NCBI GenBank assembly: GCA_002507425.1
Contig: DAZU01000005.1
Coordinates: 8,486-39,283, forward strand
Reading direction: 5' to 3'
DNA: 30,798 bases
Source: Euryarchaeota archaeon UBA53
GTDB taxonomy: Archaea > Thermoplasmatota > Poseidoniia > Poseidoniales > Poseidoniaceae
This document shows positions 16,599 through 25,667 of this stretch, piece after piece (within the stretch, counting starts at the first letter, position 1; the number at the start of each line of letters is the position of its first letter). The position numbers and the translations under genes were made by a program. The notes under the pieces are model-generated. The model saw only the letters and a program-made list of their open reading frames with translations, was not told the origin of the DNA and made no database searches.

Positions 16599-19163
16599 TC
16601 AGAATCTCGGTTTATTCCTACTTCTTATCCACAAAATCCCACATACTCCTATCGACACGACAATGAAAAAATCAAACATGTCGAGTCCAATGCCAGCGTT
16701 AAAATCACTAGAAGACTGTTTGACTATGGTTTGATTTGAATCATCTATGTAGGACAAGTCTACTGAAAAAGTATCGAACCAGTCAAGATCGTCTTCAATC
16801 AACACAAGTTTAGTTGATGTTTTTTGATATGTGGATGCCTCAATTACAGAAGAGACGCATTCATACTCAGTGCAAAGAATGAACTGTGTATCTGTGGCCC
16901 CGTTATTCTGTACTGTGACCCAAAACTCATTTTTGCCTGGACTTACACTCTCAGATTTAGACATGATATCTATTATTTCCAAATCTCTTGAGATGTGTGG
17001 TGCTATGGCTACATTTTGCAGAAAACTTGCAGAATTGTTATTTGTATCAATTGCGGTTATTTTCAGAGGATGGCTTCCTACCCCTGGATTTGGAAGTTCA
17101 AAGAATTGGGCGTTTGTCCAGTTAATATTCGTGTAATTGTGATTCAAAAACTCAATTGCAAATTTAATTTTGCTAATTGAATCATGGTCATCAAAAGACT
17201 GCGTAAGATTGAGCCTTATTCGATCATCTTCTCTAGCAGGTGAATTCAATTGTTCCCATATATTAGAATACACAATGTACGAATCAGAACCAGAATATTC
17301 GATAGTTGAACCATCTGTGTACAGATATTTCTCAATCCTCGGAATTACGACAGGTGGAGCTGAATCTAACAGGTTAATATTCCAAGTCTTACTTGTTTGG
17401 TGTCCAACATCATCTGTAACATTAACTTTCAACCAGTAGTGAATGTTGTTTCTTTGTTTGTGCCTCTCAGTTATGTTATCGTATACAGAATTAAGGTTTG
17501 AATCAACATCAAATTCAGTAGTAAGAACGTTACCATTGTAATACCAATCTTGTGATTTATTGCTAGTCCACAACACATCAAGGTTGGTATCATGATCATC
17601 ACTTACATTTAGGTCGAGATAAAACATACCCGGATCTATTTGGAATGTATCATTTAGATTGTTTATGACTGGAGCATCATTATCCAAAACGAAGCTTCTA
17701 TTCAAGGAATTACTCATACCTCCCTCATCTGTGCATTGAACTGAAACGTCAAGAATTGAATCTGGATGAAAAGCTGATAGATTGACCCCTGTAGCAATGT
17801 TATTTCCAGAAATATCCCATTCACAATCATGGATTGAAAGAGGAGAATCATCTATCCTAACTTCGAAATCATAGGCTGTATTTTCCCATGGTAGGGCATA
17901 CTCCTCATCCATTGATATTTGTGGAGCAGTGTTAGGACCTATGCTGATTGTATAAAACCCAGATATAGATGAAAGGTTTCTCTTCAAAACAAATTCGTTA
18001 GCATATCCACTAATCCATTCGTTCAGGGGACTAGATAGATATTGATAATGCCCATCAGTTGTAATTCTTAAGGGGGTAGATTGACGTATATCATTTTGAA
18101 ATGGGACTTCTAATCGCATAAGTTCTATGTGTGATCTAGTTGTAGAGATGTCTGCTGTTTCATTCCAACCCCAACTATTCGTATCTAGGTTAATACTCGA
18201 CTCAACTGAAAGATTGGAGAAAATCACATCATTATCGTCGATTAAACAACAACTAGCCTCTCTTCCATTCAAATAAATTATCGATTCTAAGAGGGTATTG
18301 AGGTTGTTCACATCTCCACCAAGAAATCTCTCGACTTGGCTGACAATTCCTGTATTAACACCAGGAATGAAAGGTAGGCCTAATCCAGCATTAAACACGT
18401 GCATTGCGGACCACAATCCAGTAACATTACTATTTGCCAGCAATCCGGAATTTAACTCTAAGGTTGCACTGCCCACAGTTTGTGAGGAATTAATCTGTTC
18501 TGAAATCCAGTTTTTATTAGGCGGCCATGTTGTCTCGCCAACTGGATATCCATTAACCAAAACCCTAGCTTGCCACCCTCCACCGAATTCACCAACAGTT
18601 AAATTTTGATTAACCCAATCAACAACATGCCCAGTCATTGTATGAATTGCCATAACTGAAACATCTTCTGAGTAATTTCCGCCCAAATCGTAAATTTCAG
18701 TCGAATTTGGAATTTGAACATAGCTCTCACTGTTTCTGACAAAACTACCGCCTTCTCCCAATAATATGACATCTACACCACTTGGGGCGTCAATTAATCC
18801 GTCGGTCACACTTGCTTGCCATTCGCTGCCCAATACCGTAACTGTATGAACGCCTTCGACCGTGAATAAGTCTTGAATAATCGGATATGCATCCAGAACG
18901 ACAGTGGTTTGGGTTGAGGGAACTGGTGGGTGCCACATCACTACATACCCCTCACATGTTGCTTTTGGAAGGAACATTCCGCCTTTTGGTCGATCAAGTT
19001 CGACACCTGTCCATGGATTTACTAGCAGGATATCACAATCACTTATTGGGTTACCAAAGGGGTCTTCCACTTCCACAGTCCAATTTGGCTCCTGTTGAGC
19101 CCAAGAAGGTGGTATCAAGAGTAATAAGACTAGAAAAACCGCCCTTCGCATGGTTAATTGCAT
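16599..19163 (-). CDS. Large secreted surface protein with C-terminal membrane anchor
   Basis: An 854-residue exported protein. A short basic start and hydrophobic core (MRRAVFLVLLLLIPPSWAQQ) form a signal peptide with likely cleavage after SWA. The rest is an Asn/Ser/Asp-rich ectodomain with many N-x-S/T sequons, an early carboxypeptidase-regulatory-like beta segment (VEVEDPFGNPISDCDILLVN) and several Ig/cadherin-like repeats (such as DNDAPVINNLNDTF and VSDDHDTNLDVLW). One C-terminal helix, FFIVVSIGVCGILWI, is followed by RSRNKPRF, giving a type I membrane protein. ATG 19163 is chosen because GAGGT lies eight bases upstream; ATG 19151 is the alternative. It is the first gene of a pair with the six-helix protein. 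Function is unknown; adhesion or envelope structure is plausible. Confidence 0.85.
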   Translation of the reverse strand: MQLTMRRAVFLVLLLLIPPSWAQQEPNWTVEVEDPFGNPISDCDILLVNPWTGVELDRPKGGMFLPKATCEGYVVMWHPPVPSTQTTVVLDAYPIIQDLFTVEGVHTVTVLGSEWQASVTDGLIDAPSGVDVILLGEGGSFVRNSESYVQIPNSTEIYDLGGNYSEDVSVMAIHTMTGHVVDWVNQNLTVGEFGGGWQARVLVNGYPVGETTWPPNKNWISEQINSSQTVGSATLELNSGLLANSNVTGLWSAMHVFNAGLGLPFIPGVNTGIVSQVERFLGGDVNNLNTLLESIIYLNGREASCCLIDDNDVIFSNLSVESSINLDTNSWGWNETADISTTRSHIELMRLEVPFQNDIRQSTPLRITTDGHYQYLSSPLNEWISGYANEFVLKRNLSSISGFYTISIGPNTAPQISMDEEYALPWENTAYDFEVRIDDSPLSIHDCEWDISGNNIATGVNLSAFHPDSILDVSVQCTDEGGMSNSLNRSFVLDNDAPVINNLNDTFQIDPGMFYLDLNVSDDHDTNLDVLWTSNKSQDWYYNGNVLTTEFDVDSNLNSVYDNITERHKQRNNIHYWLKVNVTDDVGHQTSKTWNINLLDSAPPVVIPRIEKYLYTDGSTIEYSGSDSYIVYSNIWEQLNSPAREDDRIRLNLTQSFDDHDSISKIKFAIEFLNHNYTNINWTNAQFFELPNPGVGSHPLKITAIDTNNNSASFLQNVAIAPHISRDLEIIDIMSKSESVSPGKNEFWVTVQNNGATDTQFILCTEYECVSSVIEASTYQKTSTKLVLIEDDLDWFDTFSVDLSYIDDSNQTIVKQSSSDFNAGIGLDMFDFFIVVSIGVCGILWIRSRNKPRF

Positions 19164-19250
19164 AATCTCATACCTCATCAAGAAAGCGGGTTCTCGCGCC
19201 CATATGTTCATGGTCGGGTTTGTCACATCCGCAACAGAAGGGGAACGACC

Positions 19251-20201
19251 ATGCCCGGCCTTATCACAATGGATGACCTTACAAATGCAGAGATAATATC
19301 TATTCTTGACGACGCAGAAAGGCTGTTACCTGTTGCTCGTGGAGAGTTATATCTGCCTCTTCTGAAGGGAAGAATCCTCGGGAATCTGTTTTTTGAACCA
19401 TCAACTAGAACAAGAATGTCATTTGAAACAGCAATGAAGCGTTTGGGAGGCGACGTAGTTAACTTGGGGGATGTTAAGAGTTCCTCGGTTGTAAAAGGCG
19501 AGACTCTTTTTGACATGATACAGATGGTGGATGGCTATACTGATATTATCGCTATGAGACATCCAAGGCAAGGTGCTGCACAATATGCGAGTGACAGTGC
19601 AAATGTGCCAATCCTAAACGGAGGCGATGGAGCCGGGCATCATCCAACTCAGACTATGCTTGATTTGTTCACAATTAGGCGTGCGCACGGAAAGTTCGAA
19701 GGTTTGAATGTAGTTTTAGCAGGCGACTTAAGGTATGGTAGAACAGTACACTCCCTTTCGCATGCACTTACCCGACTTGGTTGTAATGTTACCTTCGCAT
19801 CTCCAGAAAGTTTGAGAATGCCTGAAGAGATTGTGTCAGATCTAAAGGAGAGTGGTGCAGAAGTTGTCGAAACAGACGATCTTTTTGGACAAATTGACGC
19901 AGCAGACGTGATTTACATGACCAGAATTCAGAAAGAGAGGTTCCCTGATGAGGATGAATATGCGAAAGTCGCGGGGGCTTACAAATTGCATGCCAGAGAC
20001 CTTGACGGAGCAAAACCTGAGATGATAATCATGCATCCATTACCAAGGGTCGATGAGATCGATCCTTCTGTTGATTCCACTCGTCATGCGCTATACTTTG
20101 AACAAGCGTTCAACGGAGTTGTTGCTAGGATGGCTCTAATGTGTCGTCTTCTGAATGTTGAGGTTCCGGCTGATGTTAACGAAGCAGGAGGGGTAATATG
20201 A
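19251..20201 (+). CDS. pyrB: Aspartate carbamoyltransferase catalytic chain
   Basis: The catalytic subunit of aspartate transcarbamoylase joins carbamoyl phosphate and aspartate to carbamoyl aspartate, the committed step of pyrimidine synthesis. The 316 residues carry the carbamoyl-phosphate motif STRTR (51-55) in FFEPSTRTRMSFE, the neighbour-subunit loop with K82 (VVKGET), HPTQ (131-134) and the aspartate loop HPLPRVDE (262-269). Length is normal for the family. ATG 19251 has AGGGGAA ahead of it. The stop overlaps the start of pyrI in an ATGA junction, which fits stoichiometric production of the holoenzyme. An 87-base divergent spacer separates it from the surface-protein gene. Confidence 0.97.
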   Translation: MPGLITMDDLTNAEIISILDDAERLLPVARGELYLPLLKGRILGNLFFEPSTRTRMSFETAMKRLGGDVVNLGDVKSSSVVKGETLFDMIQMVDGYTDIIAMRHPRQGAAQYASDSANVPILNGGDGAGHHPTQTMLDLFTIRRAHGKFEGLNVVLAGDLRYGRTVHSLSHALTRLGCNVTFASPESLRMPEEIVSDLKESGAEVVETDDLFGQIDAADVIYMTRIQKERFPDEDEYAKVAGAYKLHARDLDGAKPEMIIMHPLPRVDEIDPSVDSTRHALYFEQAFNGVVARMALMCRLLNVEVPADVNEAGGVI

Positions 20202-20674
20202 GTCAAGAAGGAAACATGCGAAGGGTCACTGCGATTAAAAATGGAACAGTTATTGATCATATTCCCGCAGGTAAGGCCTTGTCAGTTTTGAAAATGCTTG
20301 GAATTGGGGGAGATATGTCTAATCCAGTATCCTTAGTAATGAATGTTCCATCCAAAAAGATGGGTGGGAAAGATATAATCAAAGTTGAGGATAGGGAGCT
20401 GACTCAAGGAGAACTTGACAAATTATCCCTAGTTGCTCCTGATGTTTCAGTAGCCATAATACGAGCTTACTCTGTTGCAGAGAAATTAGAAATCAACCTA
20501 ACAGAAGAAGTTGTAAATGTAGCGAGGTGCACATTTTCAAATTGCATTACAATCAACTCTAGAGAACCTCTCCCTCACAGATTGGTGGTTACAAGAAGAG
20601 AACCGTTAGAATTACGTTGTAGATATTGCGGAAAACCTCAGGATATTGATGGACTAATTGATAGCCTGTTGTAA
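20198..20674 (+). CDS. pyrI: Aspartate carbamoyltransferase regulatory chain
   Basis: The regulatory chain binds nucleotides and, through a zinc domain, contacts PyrB to give the allosteric holoenzyme. The 158 residues show the N-terminal allosteric domain (RRVTAIKNGTVIDHIPAGKA, about 8-27) and four zinc cysteines: C111, C116, C141 and C144 in CTFSNC and CRYCGK. GGAGGGG inside the end of pyrB serves as the ribosome site. The TAA stop directly abuts the stop codon of the convergent membrane protein, leaving no room for a separate terminator. Confidence 0.97.
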   Translation: MSQEGNMRRVTAIKNGTVIDHIPAGKALSVLKMLGIGGDMSNPVSLVMNVPSKKMGGKDIIKVEDRELTQGELDKLSLVAPDVSVAIIRAYSVAEKLEINLTEEVVNVARCTFSNCITINSREPLPHRLVVTRREPLELRCRYCGKPQDIDGLIDSLL

Positions 20675-23209
20675 TCATAATTCGAATAATCTGGCCTTTT
20701 CGCAACTATCATAATCTATCCAACCCGGTAATCCCAAGTCAATTGGAACTCCTCCCACAGTGGTGATTATTCCAGTTAGTATCAAGTGGTTAGCTATTGG
20801 ATTGTTTGACCAATCTAATTTTTTTGCATCCCTCTTGTTGTTGAAGAATTTTTCATTTTCTTTTCTCGAAGCCCATGCATTTGCATTCCAGGCGTGATTT
20901 TTCATGTTGTTGTTTGTAAATTGCGGAGGTATTACAACATTGTGAGACGTCTCCCAATTTTTCTCCCAATTTCCTTCCATAGTATCAGCCCAGACTAGTC
21001 CGGTAGCCTCGGTTTCGGGCATTTGCATCTCTTGTTGAACAGCCAACTGTATCGCAAGCCTTCTTAGATGTGGATGCCTTGGGTGTGTTTCCATTGTTTT
21101 TTCGATGATATTTATCGCGCTTGCCTTCATCCCTCGATCAAGATATAACAGAGCCCTAGCGGTCTGACCGTGTGGCCATTTATCCAAATCAATATTCTTC
21201 TTATCTACCCAAGATTCTAGTTTATCAAGAGCAATTTCCGATTGGGACCAGAGTCTAAATCGCGCTATGTCACCAAGTATGTGCAGTTTTTCTGCCGGTT
21301 TATATTTCCATTCTAGTTTACTTCCAGGGGTTCCAGATTTATATCTCAGCAAAAGGTCAATGTTCCTTTTTGTAACCGAATCAACGCGCAATAATGGGCG
21401 AATTGATTCTGGCAATTTTATTTTTGGATTCAACACTGATGCAATCCATTTGAGTCTCGCAGTTTCAATATCTTCATCTGCCAATAGGTCTAATCTAGGT
21501 AGTGCTTCAGGAATGTCTCTTTGTGCTAATGATGCAGCTGCTAGAATCATGCGAGCAATTTCAGCAGATCTACCGGCTCTGAGGGCTAAAAACGAAAGCG
21601 CAACTTGCTCTGCTTGGTCCCATCTACCTAATGCCATTAACATCTCCATACTAGCTTCTGTTCGCCTAACTAAAGACAAACCTTCGATACTGTCTTCTCC
21701 ATGATCGACGTACAGCAACTCCATCTTTTCCATAGCCTTAGACCATTCATCTTTTGAAAGTAAAACACGGAAGTCTTCTTCCTTTCTGTATATCATCTTC
21801 TCAAGGGACTCTAATTCGATTCTTTTTTGATTGGCCATCGCGTCAAAGGATATATCCTCTAATCTCTGTCCAGTTCTACGAGATAACAGCCAGATTCCAA
21901 GGAAGACAACTTGTCCTCCAGATGCTAACATCCAAGTTAATTCCTCCAAAGCATCCTTTCTTAGAACCTGACAGACAGAATCCTTCCAAGATCCACACTC
22001 AGAACCTTGCGGTAGATATTGTGAATCCCAGAATGTAAGCATTGCAAGTGCTAGCAAAAGCATTGACTGGCCCGCAAATCCTGTAAAGCAGAAATTTAAG
22101 ACATTTGCTTGTTGTGTTCTTTCACTTCTCAATAACCTTGAGTCTGCTAATCTAATTCCTCCTTTACCAGATACGTCAGCTATGTCAAGGAATAGAATCC
22201 TTGCAACCTCATAAACAAACAAGAAACCTATTATCGCTACGTTAAGTAGCAAAAATAGCAAAACCATAGTTACTAATGGCACCCTTATCCCTGATTCGGA
22301 GATATTTGAAAACAGTTCAATGGCGTAGAATCCGAATATTCCACCCTCCTCCATAATGGTGGTTTGGGGCCGGTATTCTGGTAAATCAAGCACGCGTTGG
22401 GAATGTTGAAACATGCTTGGATCTATTGCAAGAAAAATTAGAGAAATAAGTGTGTTGAATGCAATGAATGGCATAGCAGCAGTGTTCAACCAAACAAGCG
22501 TGGAGACCAATTGCTTTCTTGCATTAGGTTTGTGTGGATAAAACGCAGACGGCTCACCCTTGGATAATTGTTTACTCGATTCTTTTAATGCAGTCCATGC
22601 ACAGCCCATTACCCGTCCATAGGCAATGAAACCAGGAGCAAATGCTAAGCATCCAATCAACGCTAATCTACGATCAAATTTTACTTCTGCTAATCCCATA
22701 ATGAACCAAATCATAAGCAAAGAGGTAAACCATAAAATTGTGATAGAGATTCCGACACCGCTTCTAAACGTACTGGCCTCTTGAAGAGATTCTCTTCTCC
22801 CGCCAGTTCTAGTTATTATCTGTGTACTCATGGAAACTCCGGTTGATATCATTGCAGGGACAATTATCAATACAAGTGCTGCTGCGAGAGAGACCATATT
22901 TACCCCGTTAGTTAATTTCGTTTGATATAATAACCACTCCACTCCAAGCAGGATTGCACCTGTTAGGGCCATTACATAAACGGTCAGCCCATTCCTCATA
23001 CCAGGCGCTTTCAAGAGTTTTTTTGCTTCTTGCTTGTCGGAAGTGACAGTGTGTACCTCATACCGTTTTGGACCGGTTGGGAAGGCAACTTGTAGTCCTG
23101 ATAATCCCCTAGGTATGAGGTATTCTTGGAATAAATAGGCGGTGAATCCAGAGAATAATATGGCTAAAATAGCCATGCTATTGAAATCATTAACCAATGT
23201 AATTCCCAT
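20675..23209 (-). CDS. Nine-helix membrane protein with helical-repeat tail, unknown function
   Basis: An 844-residue protein I cannot name. About nine hydrophobic helices lie in residues 1-440. A cytoplasmic part of about 400 residues follows, rich in short helix pairs that look TPR-like (for example MEMLMALGRWDQAEQVALSF and LDRGMKASAINIIEKTMETH). The tail is unusual: a Trp/Asn-rich stretch with repeated W (WEKNWETSH, NHAWNANAWAS, LDWSNNP) and a hydrophobic segment near the end. It starts seven bases after the thrS stop, with AAGGTTGA as likely ribosome site, so it is co-transcribed with thrS. ATG 23209 is preferred over an upstream in-frame ATG at 23239 that would overlap thrS. Confidence 0.78.
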   Translation of the reverse strand: MGITLVNDFNSMAILAILFSGFTAYLFQEYLIPRGLSGLQVAFPTGPKRYEVHTVTSDKQEAKKLLKAPGMRNGLTVYVMALTGAILLGVEWLLYQTKLTNGVNMVSLAAALVLIIVPAMISTGVSMSTQIITRTGGRRESLQEASTFRSGVGISITILWFTSLLMIWFIMGLAEVKFDRRLALIGCLAFAPGFIAYGRVMGCAWTALKESSKQLSKGEPSAFYPHKPNARKQLVSTLVWLNTAAMPFIAFNTLISLIFLAIDPSMFQHSQRVLDLPEYRPQTTIMEEGGIFGFYAIELFSNISESGIRVPLVTMVLLFLLLNVAIIGFLFVYEVARILFLDIADVSGKGGIRLADSRLLRSERTQQANVLNFCFTGFAGQSMLLLALAMLTFWDSQYLPQGSECGSWKDSVCQVLRKDALEELTWMLASGGQVVFLGIWLLSRRTGQRLEDISFDAMANQKRIELESLEKMIYRKEEDFRVLLSKDEWSKAMEKMELLYVDHGEDSIEGLSLVRRTEASMEMLMALGRWDQAEQVALSFLALRAGRSAEIARMILAAASLAQRDIPEALPRLDLLADEDIETARLKWIASVLNPKIKLPESIRPLLRVDSVTKRNIDLLLRYKSGTPGSKLEWKYKPAEKLHILGDIARFRLWSQSEIALDKLESWVDKKNIDLDKWPHGQTARALLYLDRGMKASAINIIEKTMETHPRHPHLRRLAIQLAVQQEMQMPETEATGLVWADTMEGNWEKNWETSHNVVIPPQFTNNNMKNHAWNANAWASRKENEKFFNNKRDAKKLDWSNNPIANHLILTGIITTVGGVPIDLGLPGWIDYDSCEKARLFEL

Positions 23210-23216
23210 TGTCAAC

Positions 23217-25244
23217 TCAACCTTCTCGACTTGGAACAAGTGAGGGAGTGGAATTCTTGTTGTTTATTTCTTCAGTTAGTTCTGATATAAATTGATTCAA
23301 TTCAACACCAGCTCTTTGATCTCCATTTCGAGCTCTGACTGAGACGCTGCCGTTTGCAACCTCTTCTTCCCCTAATATTAGCATATATGCTGGATGAAAT
23401 TTTCTATGCATCCTAATCTTCTTTCCAATGGTATTATCTCCATCATCAATTTCTGCTCTTATACCCTCTTGTTTTAATTTAGAAAGTATCTCGCGACCAT
23501 ATTCAACCTGTTTCTGGGAAATTGTCAAAATATGAATTTGGGTAGGAGAAAGCCATGTAGGGAACTTCCCTGCGAAATGTTCAATCAATACGCCGCAAAA
23601 CCGCTCCATTGAGCCGAAAGGTGCTCGATGAATCATGACTGGTCTATGCATCTCTCCATCACTTCCTTTGTACTTAAGTTCGAATCTCTCAGGTAAGTTG
23701 TAGTCAACTTGTACAGTTCCAAGTTGCCATTCCCTGCCGATTACGTCTCTCACAACAAAATCAATTTTGGGTCCATAAAAGGCCGCTTCACCGGGTTCCT
23801 CAGACCATTTGACTCCCAGGCTACTAGCAGCCGCTCGGCATGCATCTTCAGCTCTATCCCACTTATCAGAATCTCCAACATACTTACTTGAGTCAGGATC
23901 TCTTAGACCTACCCTAACTCTGTAATCAGTCATCCCAAGTGATTCAAAGATTACTTGAACCAACTCTATACAACCCAATACCTCATTTGCGATTTGGTCT
24001 TCGGTTACGAAAAGGTGGGCATCGTCTTGAGTAAACCCTCTGACTCTTGTTAGGCCCGAAATCTCACCAGATTGTTCCCACCGATATACCGTTCCAAATT
24101 CTGCTAACCTCAAAGGTAAATCTCTGTAGGATCGGGCCTGTGATGAATAAATTTTGATGTGATGAGGACAGTTCATTGGCTTCAGCATATACCCTTCAAT
24201 GTCGCCAGCAGCCATCATATTGGACAGTTCTCCACAACTGCAACCTTCATGTGCAAGCTTTGACATCATTTCTTTTTCTACTAGCGGAGGGTATTGTGAA
24301 TCTTGATAGTAGGGGAAATGACCGCTGGTTCTGTAAAGGTCAAGTTTTCCTATGTGTGGTGTGTAAACCTGATGATATCCTTGTCGGGTTAGATGCTCAG
24401 ATATGAAATTCTGCAAGCATGTTCTGATAGTCGCTCCTCTGGGCGTCCAAAGTATTAGTCCCTGACCTACATCTTCGTCTACGTGAAATAGTTGCAAGTC
24501 CTTGCCTAATTTTCTGTGATCTCTTTTCTTCGCTTCTTCTATCGAGGCCATTGTTGCTTTCAAGGCGTCTTTTGTAGGTTCAACTAATCCATAAATTCTG
24601 GTCAATTTATCGCGATTCTGGTCACCTCGCCAAAATGCAGATGATACGGAGGTTAGTCTAACATGCATCAATTTTGCAGTTGAGTGTACGTGTGGTCCCT
24701 TACACAAATCAAACCAATCGCCTTGGGAGTAAATTGTAGACCCAGTCCCTTCATCGATTCTTTCTTTTATTATCTCAAGTTTGTATGGATTATTTTCAAA
24801 CATACTACTGAGTTCAGATTCTGTGTGTTCTATTCGAATAATCTGAAGGTTTTTTCTTGCTAATTCGTGCATCTTTTTTTGGACTTTTTTTAATTCATCA
24901 GAGCCGAAGTCTTCTAAGTCGGCAAAATCGTAATAGAATCCTCTATCAATGGGTGGACCAATTGTTGGTTTTGCATCAGGGTACAATTCAGTTATAGCTT
25001 GGGCTAATAAATGGGCAGCGGAGTGTCTTAAAATATACATTCCCGCATCCGAATAAACTGATATCCCCTCAATTGAACAGTCCGTAACGAGTTCTGAAGA
25101 GAAATCTTTCTCCTCTCCATCCACGAGTGCTGCAATGCAATCGTGCTTTCTGCCTTCAATGTCAATTATGATTTCTCCAGCGGTAATGCCAACAGTGTAT
25201 TCGTTGACTGACCCATCTGGTAAGGTAACAGAAATCATGCCCAT
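23217..25244 (-). CDS. thrS: Threonyl-tRNA synthetase, bacterial-type domain layout
   Basis: Charges tRNA-Thr with threonine. The 675 residues run TGS domain (about 1-65), the two-part editing domain with HSAAH (74-78) and LCKGPH (C181, H185), class II catalytic core with zinc ligands C359 (NCPHH), H410 (DDAHLF) and H539 (MIHRAP), and a C-terminal anticodon-binding domain. HxxxH plus CxGPH is the bacterial/eukaryotic editing module, not the D-aminoacyl-tRNA deacylase-like N-terminal domain of most archaeal enzymes. A segment of about 30 residues before the catalytic cysteine (about 319-348) contains a CSCG cluster that I do not recall from E. coli ThrRS. ATG 25244 has GGAGG seven bases upstream. 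It is followed by the nine-helix protein. Confidence 0.96.
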   Translation of the reverse strand: MGMISVTLPDGSVNEYTVGITAGEIIIDIEGRKHDCIAALVDGEEKDFSSELVTDCSIEGISVYSDAGMYILRHSAAHLLAQAITELYPDAKPTIGPPIDRGFYYDFADLEDFGSDELKKVQKKMHELARKNLQIIRIEHTESELSSMFENNPYKLEIIKERIDEGTGSTIYSQGDWFDLCKGPHVHSTAKLMHVRLTSVSSAFWRGDQNRDKLTRIYGLVEPTKDALKATMASIEEAKKRDHRKLGKDLQLFHVDEDVGQGLILWTPRGATIRTCLQNFISEHLTRQGYHQVYTPHIGKLDLYRTSGHFPYYQDSQYPPLVEKEMMSKLAHEGCSCGELSNMMAAGDIEGYMLKPMNCPHHIKIYSSQARSYRDLPLRLAEFGTVYRWEQSGEISGLTRVRGFTQDDAHLFVTEDQIANEVLGCIELVQVIFESLGMTDYRVRVGLRDPDSSKYVGDSDKWDRAEDACRAAASSLGVKWSEEPGEAAFYGPKIDFVVRDVIGREWQLGTVQVDYNLPERFELKYKGSDGEMHRPVMIHRAPFGSMERFCGVLIEHFAGKFPTWLSPTQIHILTISQKQVEYGREILSKLKQEGIRAEIDDGDNTIGKKIRMHRKFHPAYMLILGEEEVANGSVSVRARNGDQRAGVELNQFISELTEEINNKNSTPSLVPSREG

Positions 25245-25337
25245 TTGGTTGCCTCCATTGCATACGGTAAGGCTTCCATTCTTCACGTTGGCGATACAAA
25301 ATCCCTTATTTTCTCATTTCTCTTTGGATATTCTGCA

Positions 25338-25604
25338 TTACCACTCTACGTCAAAATCATCTCCTTCTTTTGACGATAACTCATCTACTACATTGGATTT
25401 TTTCTGTGGTTTCTGTTCTTCAGAGCTTTTCTTTGCGACAATAAATTCACTCCTTGTTTCTTTTACATCTCTCTGGCCTCTGAACTTTGGTTCTTCGAAT
25501 TTTTTTGCAGTCTTGACTTCAGATGGTATTTTTTCATCATTTTCTTGCTTTAACTGTTCATTCCACGCACCTTCAAAAGTAAGTTTGTCTTTCTTGCGCT
25601 CCAT
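25338..25604 (-). CDS. Small highly charged protein
   Basis: An 88-residue, strongly hydrophilic protein rich in Lys and Glu and ending in acidic GDDFDVEW. It has no membrane helix and no cysteine, and is probably disordered. I do not recognise a family. It has a ribosome site GGAG five bases before ATG 25604 and lies upstream of thrS on the same strand with a gap of 93 bases. The opposite frames over this stretch show no better candidate. The biased composition makes it less secure than its neighbours. Confidence 0.55.
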   Translation of the reverse strand: MERKKDKLTFEGAWNEQLKQENDEKIPSEVKTAKKFEEPKFRGQRDVKETRSEFIVAKKSSEEQKPQKKSNVVDELSSKEGDDFDVEW

Positions 25605-25614
25605 GATGCTCCGT

Positions 25615-25639
25615 TGTATAAACCGTACATAATCGGTTT
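25615..25639 (+). promoter_or_regulatory. TATA box followed by operator-like inverted repeat
   Basis: A TATA-like tgtataaa overlaps the left arm of the perfect inverted repeat aaaccg-(8)-cggttt (25620-25639), about 30 bases before the ATG of the kinase-family gene. The position between the TATA box and the expected transcription start is classic for an archaeal repressor site. The divergent small gene starts 11 bases to the left, so both genes could be affected. Confidence 0.45.
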
Positions 25640-25667
25640 GATGTAGCGTTAGTATCTGGCGTTGTCT

